Below the pieces are notes generated by a model. That model had not been told where the DNA came from. It saw only the letters and a list, made by a program, of their open reading frames with translations, and ran no database searches. From the NCBI RefSeq assembly GCF_021168555.1, contig NZ_JAJOZS010000005.1, positions 186,001-250,000 on the forward strand: 64,000 nucleotides of DNA, given 5' to 3'. A program made the position numbers and the translations under genes. Numbering within the stretch: position 1 is the stretch's first letter; every line of letters starts with the position of its first letter. Positions 36,385 through 44,861 of the stretch are shown piece after piece. Origin of the DNA: Stenotrophomonas sp. MMGLT7 (GTDB lineage Bacteria; Pseudomonadota; Gammaproteobacteria; Xanthomonadales; Xanthomonadaceae).

Positions 36385-37626
36385 TCAGGCCGGGACGGGC
36401 AGTTCCTGGCCGGCCTCGACGCGCTGGGCCTTGGTGGGAATGCGCAGCGCGAAGCGGGTGCCGTCGCTGCCGGAGGTGATCTGCAGCTCGCCATGGTGGG
36501 CGCGGGCGATCTCCGCGGCCATGTGCAGGCCCAGGTCCATGCCCGGCTGCGGGTGCCCGCCGGTATGGGGGAGCATGGACACCCTGAGCGTGGCCAGCTG
36601 CCTGTCGGCGATGCCGTCCAGGTTGTGCACCAGCAGGTCCAGGTAGCCGCCGCCGCTGGTGGCCGACACCTTGATCAGCGACTCGGGCCGGCCGTGGACG
36701 ATGGCGTTGATCATCAGGCTGCCCAGCAGCTGCGCCATGCGCACCGCATCGCAGTGCACCGGCTCGTCGATGGCCACGTGCGCGGACAGCACCTGCGCCG
36801 CGTAGGCGGCGCGGGTCTCGGCCACCACCTGCAGCAATGCCTCCTGCAGCTCGCCGCTGTTGCCGTAGTCGAGCGCGATCCAGCCGAAATCGCCGCCACG
36901 GGCGAAATCCAGCGCGAAGTCGATCAGTTCTTCCATGCGCAGCAGGCTGCGCTGCATCGAGCGCAGTGCCACCGCGTTGCGCTGGTTGAGCTGGTCCAGC
37001 ACCAGCATGTCCACCAGTGCGCGCATCGACAGCAGCGGATTGCGCAGGTCGTGCCCGAGGATGCCGATCAGTTCCTCGCGCAGGCGCGCCGAGGCGCTGG
37101 CCTTGCCCAGCTCGGAACGGGCCGCGCGCGACTGCAGCTCGCTGCGTTCTGCGCGCGCCTCGGTCTGCAGCTGCGCGCCGACCAGCTGGGCCAGCAGCTC
37201 GATCTTCTCCACCAGCAGCGGCGACATCGGCCGCGGCTCCGGATCCAGCGCGCACAGCGTGCCGAACACGCTGCCGTCCTCCTGCAGGATCGGCACCGAC
37301 ACGTAGCTTTCGAAGCCGAAGTGGCGCGTGATCGGATGGTCGCGGAAGCGGGGATCGGCCGAAGCCTGGGCGAAGAAGATCGGCTGCCGGTTGCGGCAGA
37401 TGCTGTCGCAGAAGGTCAGGCGCAGCTCGAGCTGGCTGCCCGGCTCCAGGCCCAGGCCGTCGCCGCCGTGCACCTGGCAGGCGATCCAGTGCTGGTCGGT
37501 GACCCGCGCCACTGCGGCGAAGCGCATGCCGGTCAGCTGCGCGACGATGCGCAGGACCTCGGGGATGGAGTCGAGGCGGCCGGCCCGCTCGACGTCGGCC
37601 TGCAGTTCGGGAGGCAGCGTAGCCAT
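36385..37626 (-). CDS. GAF-domain sensor histidine kinase
   Basis: 413 residues, no membrane segment, so a cytoplasmic sensor. An N-terminal GAF domain spans about 15-155 (FCDSICRNRQPIFFAQASAD, FGFESYVSVPILQEDGSVFG). The HisKA region follows with His192 in GILGHDLRNPLLSM, then an HATPase domain with N-box LMINAIVHG and a G2-like GLHMAAEIARAHHGEL. The G1 box is degenerate: LLVHNLDGIADRQL in place of the usual DxGxG, so ATP binding may be altered. No response regulator is adjacent. Signal unknown; such GAF kinases often sense redox state, light or small ligands. Confidence 0.85.
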   Translation of the reverse strand: MATLPPELQADVERAGRLDSIPEVLRIVAQLTGMRFAAVARVTDQHWIACQVHGGDGLGLEPGSQLELRLTFCDSICRNRQPIFFAQASADPRFRDHPITRHFGFESYVSVPILQEDGSVFGTLCALDPEPRPMSPLLVEKIELLAQLVGAQLQTEARAERSELQSRAARSELGKASASARLREELIGILGHDLRNPLLSMRALVDMLVLDQLNQRNAVALRSMQRSLLRMEELIDFALDFARGGDFGWIALDYGNSGELQEALLQVVAETRAAYAAQVLSAHVAIDEPVHCDAVRMAQLLGSLMINAIVHGRPESLIKVSATSGGGYLDLLVHNLDGIADRQLATLRVSMLPHTGGHPQPGMDLGLHMAAEIARAHHGELQITSGSDGTRFALRIPTKAQRVEAGQELPVPA

Positions 37627-37742
37627 GCGTGTTCGATTCGTGGAAATGCGGCCAGTGTATGCCCTTGCGCGCAGAGCGACGGTGACGATCTGCCGGCGCG
37701 ACCGGCAGCTGAGCCGCGCCAGCTGCCGGCCGCCGCGCCGGC

Positions 37743-38363
37743 CTACAGCGGCAGCGATTCCTGCACCGGCTCGATGCGGCCCTCGCCGCGCATGATCTTC
37801 TTGAACTCGGCGCGGCTGACCGAGATGTAGCGCTCGTTGCCGCCGATCTCCACCTGCGGCCCGGCCTGCACCGCGTGGCCGTGCTCGTCCACGCGCACGG
37901 TCATCGTCGCCTTGCTGCCGCTGTGGCAGATGGTCTTGATCTCGTCGATCTCGTCGGCCCAGGCCAGCAGGTACTGGCTGCCCTCGAACAGCTCGCCGCG
38001 GAAGTCGGTGCGCAGGCCGTAGCACAGCACCGGCACGCGCAGCTGGTCGACCACTTCCGACAGCTGCCACACCTGCGCACGGGTGAGGAACTGCGCCTCG
38101 TCCACCAGTACGCAGTCGAGCTTGCCGCGGTCGCGGATGTCGTCCTTCACCAGCCGCTCCAGGTCGGTGCCGTGCTCGAAGGCCACGCCCTCGGCACGCA
38201 GGCCGATGCGCGAGGCGACCACGCCGGAGCCGGCGCGGTGGTCCAGGCGCGGGGTCAGGATCAGCGTGCGCATGCCGCGCTCGCGGTAGTTGTGCGCCGA
38301 TTGCAGCAGCGTGGTGGTCTTTCCGGCGTTCATCGCCGAGTAGTAGAAGTAGAGCTTGGCCAT
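37743..38363 (-). CDS. tdk: Thymidine kinase (type II)
   Basis: 206 residues. P-loop [14 protein letters not shown] near the start, Mg-binding DEAQFL (the Glu is the usual catalytic base), the [22 protein letters not shown] segment and the thymidine lasso [12 protein letters not shown]. It phosphorylates thymidine for salvage. Unlike Escherichia coli Tdk, whose zinc is held by paired cysteines (CFC and later C), the corresponding positions here are CHS and SVSRAE, so the structural zinc site appears lost. Divergent from rep with a REP pair in between. Confidence 0.95.
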   Translation of the reverse strand: MAKLYFYYSAMNAGKTTTLLQSAHNYRERGMRTLILTPRLDHRAGSGVVASRIGLRAEGVAFEHGTDLERLVKDDIRDRGKLDCVLVDEAQFLTRAQVWQLSEVVDQLRVPVLCYGLRTDFRGELFEGSQYLLAWADEIDEIKTICHSGSKATMTVRVDEHGHAVQAGPQVEIGGNERYISVSRAEFKKIMRGEGRIEPVQESLPL

Positions 38364-38392
38364 GGGGGAATTCTAATGGGCCAGGCCCTTCC

Positions 38393-38518
38393 TTAGAGCC
38401 TAGCTTGCCCGGCTGGGGCTTTCGCGGTGAAGTCCCGGCCGAGCCCCGGAAAAGGGATGCAAGCACAAGCTTGGCTCTCTAGCCCCGTGAAGCCCCGGCC
38501 GGGCACGCTCGGCTCTAC
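38393..38518. repeat. Inverted pair of GTAG-type REP sequences
   Basis: A roughly 30-base element (38393-38421, starting TTAGAGCCTAGCTTGCCCGG) is repeated in inverted orientation at 38489-38518 (its complement starts GTAGAGCCGAGCGTGCCCGG), with related fragments between. It is a REPIN/BIME-like unit placed in the tdk-rep divergent region. Confidence 0.7.
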
Positions 38519-38536
38519 GTCCCAGGCGATCGCCAG

Positions 38537-38542
38537 TACAAT
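38537..38542 (+). promoter_or_regulatory. -10 box immediately before rep (possible leaderless or very short leader)
   Basis: TACAAT ends nine bases before the rep ATG, leaving at most a few bases of 5' leader and no ribosome-binding site. Confidence 0.45.
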
Positions 38543-38551
38543 GCGCGGCCC

Positions 38552-40531
38552 ATGCACGGTCTCAATCCCCCCCAGCGCGCCGCGGTCCTGCACTGCGAAG
38601 GTCCCCTGTTGGTGCTCGCCGGCGCCGGCAGCGGCAAGACCCGCGTCATCGTCGAGAAGATCGCGCACCTGATCGCCACCGGCCGCTACCCGGCCCGGCG
38701 TATCGCCGCTATCACCTTCACCAACAAGTCGGCCAAGGAAATGCGCGAGCGCGTGGCCAAGCGCATCAAGGGCGATGCCGCCGACGGGCTGACCATCTGC
38801 ACCTTCCATGCGCTGGGGCTGAAGTTCCTGCAGATCGAGCACGAGGCGGCCGGCCTCAAGCGCGGCTTCTCGATCTTCGACGCCGACGACGCGGCCGCGC
38901 AGATCAAGGACCTGATGCACGGCGCCAAGCCTGACGCGGTGGACGACGTGAAGAACCTGGTGTCGCGCGCCAAGAACGCCGGGCTGTCGCCGGCGCAGGC
39001 GCTGGCCGCCGCGCGCGGCAACCGCGAGAAGGAGGCCGCCGGCGTCTACGAGCGCTACCAGGCGCGCCTGTCCACCTTCAACGCGGTGGATTTCGACGAC
39101 CTGATCCGGCTGCCGGTGCAGATCCTGGAGGACAACCCGGACATCGCCCTGGGCTGGCGCGAGCGCATCGGCTACCTGCTGGTGGACGAGTGCCAGGACA
39201 CCAACGATGCCCAGTACCGGCTGCTGAAGATCCTCGCCGGCGAGCGCGGCAACTTCACCTGCGTGGGCGACGACGACCAGAGCATCTACGCCTGGCGCGG
39301 CGCCAATCCGGAGAACCTGCTGCAGATGGGGCGGGACTACCCGAGGCTGGAAGTGATCAAGCTGGAGCAGAACTACCGCTGCTCCAACCGCGTGCTGCGC
39401 GCGGCCAACGCGCTGATCGCCAACAACCCGCACGAGCACCTGAAGAAGCTGTGGAGCGAGCAGGCCGACGGCGAGCGCATCCGCGTGTGGGAATGCCGCG
39501 ACAGCGACCACGAGGCCGAGAAGGTCGCCGCCGAGATCTCCTACATCGCCACCGCCAGGCAGGCGCCGTGGAGCGACTTCTGCATCCTGTTCCGCGGCAA
39601 CTTCCAGTCGCGTCCGCTGGAGAAGGCGATGCAGCTGCTGCGCATCCCCTACCACCTGACCGGCGGCACCGCGTTCCTGGAGCGGCAGGAAGTCAAGGAC
39701 ACGCTGGCGTGGCTGCGGCTGATCGTCAATCCCGACGACGACGCGGCGTTCCTGCGCGCGGTGCAGTCGCCCAAGCGCGAGGTCGGCGCCGCCTCGCTGG
39801 CCAAGCTGGCCGAACTCGCATCGGCCAAGCACGTGCCGATGTCGCGCGCGGCCGAGTCGATGGGCGCGCTCAAGCTGCTGCCGCCGCGCGCGGCCAACGG
39901 CCTGTCGGCGTTCACCGATGCCCTGCACGACCTGCGCCACCACGCCGCGCAGCTGCCGGCCGGCGAACTGGTGCGGCGGCTGGCCGAGAAGTCCGGCCTG
40001 CTCCCCGAACTGCGCAACCAGAGCAAGGACGAGGTCTCGTTCCAGCGCCGCCGCGCCAACCTGGAGGAGCTGGCCGAGTGGTTCGAGGGCGGCCCGCGCG
40101 GCGCCAGCGCCGGCGACCTGGCCGCGCAGCTGGCGTTGCTCTCGCGCAACGACAAGGACGACGGCGGCAACCAGGTGCGGATGATGACCCTGCACGCCTC
40201 CAAGGGCCTGGAGTTCCGCTACGTGTTCATCGTCGGCTGCGAGGACGGCACGCTGCCGCACGAGGTCAGCCTGGACGAGGGCAACCTGGCCGAGGAGCGG
40301 CGCCTGCTGTACGTGGGCATCACCCGCGCCAAGGAGCAGCTGTGGCTGAGCCACAGCAAGCTCACCCGCAAGTTCGGCGAGCAGATCCGGCTCAAGCCCA
40401 GCCGCTTCTTCGACGAGCTGCCGGCCGAGGAGCTGCAGCGCGACGGCGCCGACCCGGTGGCCGACGCGCAGCGCAAGCAGGAGCGCGCCAAGGCCGGGCT
40501 GGCGGCGATCCAGGCGCTGTTCGACCCGTAG
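38552..40531 (+). CDS. rep: ATP-dependent DNA helicase Rep
   Basis: 659 residues, close to the 673 of the E. coli protein, superfamily 1A. Motif I GAGSGKTRVI, Ia AITFTNKSAKEM, II LLVDECQDTN, III VGDDDQSIYAWRGA, IV LEQNYRC, V TLHASKGLEF and VI YVGITRAKEQLW are all intact. Rep is a 3'-5' helicase that helps the replisome pass nucleoprotein blocks. Compared with UvrD it lacks a long C-terminal extension, supporting the Rep call. A 15-bp hairpin follows the stop. Confidence 0.93.
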   Translation: MHGLNPPQRAAVLHCEGPLLVLAGAGSGKTRVIVEKIAHLIATGRYPARRIAAITFTNKSAKEMRERVAKRIKGDAADGLTICTFHALGLKFLQIEHEAAGLKRGFSIFDADDAAAQIKDLMHGAKPDAVDDVKNLVSRAKNAGLSPAQALAAARGNREKEAAGVYERYQARLSTFNAVDFDDLIRLPVQILEDNPDIALGWRERIGYLLVDECQDTNDAQYRLLKILAGERGNFTCVGDDDQSIYAWRGANPENLLQMGRDYPRLEVIKLEQNYRCSNRVLRAANALIANNPHEHLKKLWSEQADGERIRVWECRDSDHEAEKVAAEISYIATARQAPWSDFCILFRGNFQSRPLEKAMQLLRIPYHLTGGTAFLERQEVKDTLAWLRLIVNPDDDAAFLRAVQSPKREVGAASLAKLAELASAKHVPMSRAAESMGALKLLPPRAANGLSAFTDALHDLRHHAAQLPAGELVRRLAEKSGLLPELRNQSKDEVSFQRRRANLEELAEWFEGGPRGASAGDLAAQLALLSRNDKDDGGNQVRMMTLHASKGLEFRYVFIVGCEDGTLPHEVSLDEGNLAEERRLLYVGITRAKEQLWLSHSKLTRKFGEQIRLKPSRFFDELPAEELQRDGADPVADAQRKQERAKAGLAAIQALFDP

Positions 40532-40587
40532 GCCGGGCCCGTGCGGCCGGACCCGCAATCCTTCGCCCGGGCAGGCGCGGCGCACCC

Positions 40588-40625
40588 GGGCAGGCGCGGT
40601 GCTCCCGGGTGCACCGCGCCTGCCC
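40588..40625. terminator. Strong hairpin after rep
   Basis: GGGCAGGCGCGGTGC (40588-40602) pairs perfectly with GCACCGCGCCTGCCC (40611-40625) across an eight-base loop. It lies 56 bases after the rep stop, and its left arm is partly duplicated at 40569-40583. No T-run, so it may be a REP-like element or a factor-assisted stop. Confidence 0.5.
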
Positions 40626-40717
40626 AGGCGGCGCGCTGTCCGACCGACCCGCGGCCACTTGCCAGCGGGTGCCGACGCGGCCACGCTGCACGGCAGTTTC
40701 CCCACCCGCATTGGCCG

Positions 40718-41254
40718 ATGACCCTGGTCACCGAAACCCCGCGCCTGCGTCTGCGCCTGCTCGATGCCGAGCGCGATCTGGCCGCGATGCTGGAACTGCA
40801 AAACGATCCGGCCTTCCTCGAGGGCATCGGCGACCACGGCGTGCGCACACTGGAACAGGAAGCGGCATTCCTGCGCCGGTGGGGTGGCTTTCGCTACGCG
40901 CAGTACGGCTTCGGCCACTACGCGATCGAGGATCGGCAGGGCGCATTCCTCGGCACCGCCGGATTGATCCAGCGCGACGACCTGCCGGCGCCGGACATCG
41001 GCTACGCGCTGCTGTCGGCACACCAGGGCCGCGGCTATGCCGAGGAAGCGGCCCGCGGCGTCATGGCCCATGCGCGCGACGTGCTGAAGCTGCCGCGCCT
41101 GCTCGGCATCGCCTCGCCGCACAACACCCGTTCGATCCGGCTGCTGGAGAAGCTCGGCCTGCGCTGCCAGGGCGAGTACGTCATGCTCGAGGGCAAGCCG
41201 GATGCGTTGTACGCGATCGATTTCGGCGACGCACAGGCAGGCGAGGATCGTTAG
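40718..41254 (+). CDS. GNAT-family N-acetyltransferase (RimJ/RimL-like)
   Basis: 178 residues. It begins with the RimJ/L-type TETPRLRLRLLDAERDLAAM segment. Acetyl-CoA binding is indicated by the GYALLSAHQGRGYAEEA motif (Q/RxxGxG/A) and the following PHNTRSIRLLEKLGLRCQG block. These enzymes acetylate protein N-termini, amino groups of antibiotics or small metabolites; the substrate cannot be inferred. Not obviously in an operon: rep ends 186 bases upstream beyond a hairpin. Confidence 0.88.
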   Translation: MTLVTETPRLRLRLLDAERDLAAMLELQNDPAFLEGIGDHGVRTLEQEAAFLRRWGGFRYAQYGFGHYAIEDRQGAFLGTAGLIQRDDLPAPDIGYALLSAHQGRGYAEEAARGVMAHARDVLKLPRLLGIASPHNTRSIRLLEKLGLRCQGEYVMLEGKPDALYAIDFGDAQAGEDR

Positions 41255-41282
41255 GGCGCTTCCGGTCCAAGTGTCGCCAGCT

Positions 41283-41962
41283 CCTTCCCCCGCATGCGGG
41301 AGAAGGGAACAGCGCTCGCTCATCCGTAATCGCCGCGGAACTTCCTTCTCCCGTTCACGGGAGAAGGTGGCGCGCAGCGCCGGATGAGGGCGCTTCTGCG
41401 GTGGCTCTCCCATGCTGCAGGCAGCCCCTATCCGCCCTTCGGGCACCTTCCCCCGCACGCGGGAGAAGGGAACAGCGCTCGCTCATCCGGAATCGCCGCG
41501 GAACCTCCCTTCTCCCGTTCACGGGAGAAGGTGGCGCGCAGCGCCGGATGAGGATGCTTTTGCTGCGGCTTTCCCATGCCCCGACCAGCCCCCATCCGCC
41601 CTTCGGGCACCTTCCCCCGCACGCGGGAGAAGGGAACAGCGCTCGCTCATCCGGAATCGCCGCGGAACCTCCCTTCTCCCGTTCACGGGAGAAGGTGGCG
41701 CGCAGCGCCGGATGAGGGCGCTTCTGCGGTGGCTTTCCCATGCTCCAGACAGCCCTCATCCGCCCTTCGGGCACCTTCCCCCGCAAGCGGGAGAAGGGAA
41801 CAGCGCTCGCTCATCCGGAGTCGCCGCAGGACCTCCCTTCTCCCGTTCACGGGAGAAGGGGGCGCGCAGCGCCGGATGAGGGCGCTTCTGCGGTGGCTTT
41901 CCCATGCTGCAGGCAGCCCCCATCCGCCCTTCGGGCACCTTCCCCCGCACGCGGGAGAAGGG
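41283..41962 (+). repeat. Tandem array of 164-bp palindrome-rich units
   Basis: Four full units start at 41283, 41446, 41610 and 41774 (spacing 163-164 bp), and a partial fifth starts at 41938. Each unit contains CCTTCCCCCGC/GCGGGAGAAGG, the nearly perfect CCTTCTCCCGT-TC-ACGGGAGAAGG stem, and GGCGCGCAGCGCC. Units differ by only a few bases. The period is not a multiple of three and no gene is supported, so apparent reading frames here are not credited. Diverged single copies occur at 18458 and 33494. Confidence 0.92.
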
Positions 41963-42059
41963 AGGTTGCCTGTTCCTGCTTCAGGGTGAACAGACAGGTG
42001 AAGGCGGGAACCCTATGCCGGTGCCTTGAGGGAGGGACCGTGAGATTCCATTGCTCATC

Positions 42060-42095
42060 GTGCAAGTCGCGGGGTCCCCGCCTGCGTGGGGACGA
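42060..42095 (-). repeat. Fragment of the GTCCCC palindromic dispersed repeat
   Basis: GGTCCCCGCCTGCGTGGGGA, flanked by GCAAGTCGCGG, matches on the minus strand the centre of the longer repeats at 54690-55037 and 63500-63830. The rest of 41963-42201 shows nothing else recognisable. Confidence 0.65.
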
Positions 42096-42201
42096 CGGAT
42101 TACCGGGCGCCGCGCCACTTCGACGGGCAGGTGATCGGCCGCGCATTGCCCCGGACAGTCGCGACAACGAATCGTTCCCTCGGCAACGGCGGCGTTTCCA
42201 C

Positions 42202-42230
42202 AAAAAGAGACGGCGCCCGCAGGCGCCGTC
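42202..42230 (-). terminator. Rho-independent terminator of the ubiD-to-aroD cluster
   Basis: On the minus strand GACGGCGCC pairs perfectly with GGCGCCGTC across four bases and is followed by TCTCTTTTTG. It begins 26 bases after the aroD stop, so it closes the seven-gene cluster. Confidence 0.85.
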
Positions 42231-42256
42231 CTTCGCGAATCGTCAGATCGACGCGA

Positions 42257-43162
42257 TCACTTGCCGCCGCTCACCGAGGCGTGGATCGTGTCCAGCACCT
42301 GCCGCAGCTGCTTGACGTCGACCTGGCCGGGCGCGGAGGGCACGCCGATCATGCCGAAGGTCATGTCGCTGCCGAACACCTCGCCGGACAGGCGCGAGAT
42401 CGCACCCAGGCCGCCCATGGACATGGTCAGCTGCGGCTTGAGCGAGTACTTGGCGCGCACCTGCTCGGTGGCGTCGAGCAGCCGGAGCACGTCGGCCGGG
42501 TTGTGCGGCATCACCGCGATCTTGAGCACGTCCGCGCCCAGCGCGTCCTGCTTGCGCAGGCGGGCGACGATCTCCTCGGTGGCCGGGGTGGCCTGGAAAT
42601 CGTGGCTGGACATGACGATGCGGGTGCCGGCCTTGTGCGCGGCGGCCACAACCTGCTCGACCACCTTCTGCTCGCGGAACATCTCCACGTCCAGCAGGTC
42701 GATGAAGTCGGCCTTGATCAGCGCCAGGTACAGCTTGCCGTAGTCGGCGTCGCTGATGGGCTTGGCGCCGCCCTCGGCCTTGGTGCGGAAGGTGAGGATC
42801 ATCGGCTTGCCCTTGGCGGCCTGGGCGACCTGCTTGCCCAGCGCGGCGACCTTGGCCGGGTCGGTGGCGAAGTCCAGGTAGTCGATGCGGAACTCGATCA
42901 GGTCGGCATCGGGGTTGGCGCCGATCACGCGGGCCTGCTCCAGCACCTGCTGCGGGTTGGCGCCGGTGGTCGGGACGATGGTCTTGGGCGCGCCCTGGCC
43001 GATGACGGTGTTGCGGATGGTGAACGGCTGCGCGTGGCGCACGTTCACTGCGGCGGCGCCGGCGCTGGTGGGCGCGGCGGCCAGGGCATCGGTGGTGCCG
43101 GCGGCCAGCATCGGGCCGGCGAGGAATGCGGAGATGGCGAGCATCAGGATGCGGTTGTTCAT
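42257..43162 (-). CDS. aroD: Exported type I 3-dehydroquinate dehydratase (QuiB-like)
   Basis: 301 residues. A signal peptide (NNRILMLAISAFLAGPMLA, cleavage near DALA) precedes a complete AroD-type TIM barrel. The catalytic residues align to E. coli AroD with a constant offset of 44: Glu90, Arg92 (IEFRIDY), Arg126 (LTFRTKAE), His187 (MSSHDF), Schiff-base Lys214 (VLKIAVMP) and Arg257 (AISRLSG). The enzyme dehydrates 3-dehydroquinate to 3-dehydroshikimate. Export argues for quinate catabolism, where membrane quinate dehydrogenase makes dehydroquinate in the periplasm, as with QuiB of Acinetobacter. It is the last gene of the cluster, 74 bases after the porin gene. Confidence 0.92.
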   Translation of the reverse strand: MNNRILMLAISAFLAGPMLAAGTTDALAAAPTSAGAAAVNVRHAQPFTIRNTVIGQGAPKTIVPTTGANPQQVLEQARVIGANPDADLIEFRIDYLDFATDPAKVAALGKQVAQAAKGKPMILTFRTKAEGGAKPISDADYGKLYLALIKADFIDLLDVEMFREQKVVEQVVAAAHKAGTRIVMSSHDFQATPATEEIVARLRKQDALGADVLKIAVMPHNPADVLRLLDATEQVRAKYSLKPQLTMSMGGLGAISRLSGEVFGSDMTFGMIGVPSAPGQVDVKQLRQVLDTIHASVSGGK

Positions 43163-43236
43163 GGCAATGACCTTGAGTCTAGGCAATTGGAGCGGCGGCA
43201 GCGAACCCGCCGCCGCTCGAGGGGGGGATGCGGCGG

Positions 43237-44619
43237 TCAGAAGGTGATCTTGGCCTGCAGGCCGAGCGCCAGCACGTTGTCGGTATTCTTGTAGCGGAAC
43301 GTGCCCGGGTTGGTGATGTACTGCACGTCCGGACGCAGCGACAGCCACGGCTTGACCTGGAAGGTGTAGGCCACCTCCCACAGCTCCTCGGCCTGGTTGA
43401 GCTCCCAGTCCGGGTCGCTGATCAGGCCCATCGCCTGCAGCTGCAACTGCTGCTCCAGCAGGTGGCGGTTGATCGAGGCGCGCACGTAGCCCACCGCCAC
43501 GCGGTCCTGCGGACGGCTGTGGAAGATCCCCTGGTAGACGAAGCCGGCGGAGAACCAGCGGTTCATCACCGCGGTCTGCTGCGACTGCGCGGTGTACTGC
43601 GCGAACAGGCTCAGGCCGCCGTCGACCGCGTTGTTGGTGATCTTCTGGTCGGTCATGATGTAGCCGCCCTCGCGATGGTCCGCGATCAGCGCGTTGCGGT
43701 TGCCGACCATCCTCGCGTCCGAGGTGTCGTAGTAGTAGCCGATCTTGTAGTGGCCGGGGAAGTTGCCCTTGTTGGCGGTGCCCGGCGCCCATTCGAACTC
43801 GATCGGGTACAGGTGGCCGGTGGTGCCGTGCTCGTGCAGGCTCCAGCGGTTGGCCTCCAGGTTGTAGTTGGTGTTGACCAGCACCATGCCGGTGCGCAGC
43901 GTCGTCTCCGGCGTGGGATGGATGGTGACGTGGGTGGCCCAGCGCGGCCGCGGCCAGTTGGTCCAGCCGGCGCTGGTGGACAGCGAGATCGGGTGTGCGC
44001 ACAGCGCGGCGTTGACGAAGTTGGTCATGATCTGGTTGATGCCGAAATCATTGCCCATCACGTAGAAGCCGGCCTTCCAGTTGAGCTTCTTGTCGAAGAA
44101 GTTCTGGTCGTAGCTCAGTTCGGTCAGGCGGGTGAACTGGTCGCTGTAGATCTCCTGGATCGGCATGTAGTCGTTGCCGGCCAGGTCCTGCGAGGTGCCG
44201 CGGCCGCGGCGGTCGTTGATGGTCAGGTGGAAGCGGGCGTCGCCCCAGAAGCTGGTGAGCTTGCCCATGTCCAGGTCCACGCCGACCTGGGTCTGGAAGG
44301 CGTTGCGCGCGCTGTGGTCGATGCCGCCGTCCACCACGCCCATGGCCTCGGTGATGAAGCCGCCGCGGAAGGAAATGCCGTTGGCGGCCCACTCGCTGCG
44401 CTTGCCGTTCCAGTCGCCGGTCATGGTCTTGCCGGTGTACAGGTCCGGTACCGCCGCCGCCGCCGCGGCGGACGCCAGCGCGACACTCCCGCCCGCGGCC
44501 GCCCCGGCCGGGGCGCCGGCCTCTTCGGCCAACGCCGTCCACGACGGGCCCGCCAGGGCGCAGGCCACCAGCAGCGGCAGCGCCGCGCGGCGGGGATGTC
44601 TGTGATTGATCGTGTTCAT
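43237..44619 (-). CDS. OprB-family carbohydrate-selective porin (QuiX-like)
   Basis: 460 residues from ATG 44619. A signal peptide ends near TALAEEA, followed by an Ala/Gly-rich spacer. The mature protein is a beta-barrel rich in aromatic residues. OprB family features include LYTGKTMTGDWNGKRSEWAANGISF near the N-terminus, FYVMGNDFGINQIMTNFVNAALCAHP, and the C-terminal YTFQVKPWLSLRPDVQYITNPG, ending in Phe. OprB porins admit sugars and polyols. Between a beta-helix protein and an exported dehydroquinate dehydratase, uptake of quinate or shikimate through the outer membrane is likely, parallel to QuiX in the Acinetobacter qui operon. A 242-base gap upstream may hold an internal promoter. Confidence 0.88.
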   Translation of the reverse strand: MNTINHRHPRRAALPLLVACALAGPSWTALAEEAGAPAGAAAGGSVALASAAAAAAVPDLYTGKTMTGDWNGKRSEWAANGISFRGGFITEAMGVVDGGIDHSARNAFQTQVGVDLDMGKLTSFWGDARFHLTINDRRGRGTSQDLAGNDYMPIQEIYSDQFTRLTELSYDQNFFDKKLNWKAGFYVMGNDFGINQIMTNFVNAALCAHPISLSTSAGWTNWPRPRWATHVTIHPTPETTLRTGMVLVNTNYNLEANRWSLHEHGTTGHLYPIEFEWAPGTANKGNFPGHYKIGYYYDTSDARMVGNRNALIADHREGGYIMTDQKITNNAVDGGLSLFAQYTAQSQQTAVMNRWFSAGFVYQGIFHSRPQDRVAVGYVRASINRHLLEQQLQLQAMGLISDPDWELNQAEELWEVAYTFQVKPWLSLRPDVQYITNPGTFRYKNTDNVLALGLQAKITF

Positions 44620-44861
44620 GTACTGCCTCGTCTTCAGTTGATCGTCGTCGTTGTCGTGTTGCCGTAGGCGGCCATCGACGGCCGCCCGCATCGTTCGGGT
44701 CCGACCCGGCCGGCCGCGACGGGCGGCTTGCCGGCCATGCGCATGGCATCCGGGCCGTCGTGGACCGGAAAGCCAGCCGGGGGAGAGGTGCGCAACGCCG
44801 GGGGAGCGGCGCTGCGCGGGAGCGCGCGGGTGTCCTCGTCACACCCGCACGTCCCTGGGAC

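Noticed and set aside
41412-41989. Open reading frames across the 164-bp tandem array
   Set aside because: The period is not a multiple of three, frames rotate from unit to unit, translations are low-complexity and read from palindromes, and no start site is convincing.
44604-44619. Half-matching FNR-like TTGATCGTGTTCAT before the porin
   Set aside because: It is inside the first codons of the porin gene and the second half-site is wrong.
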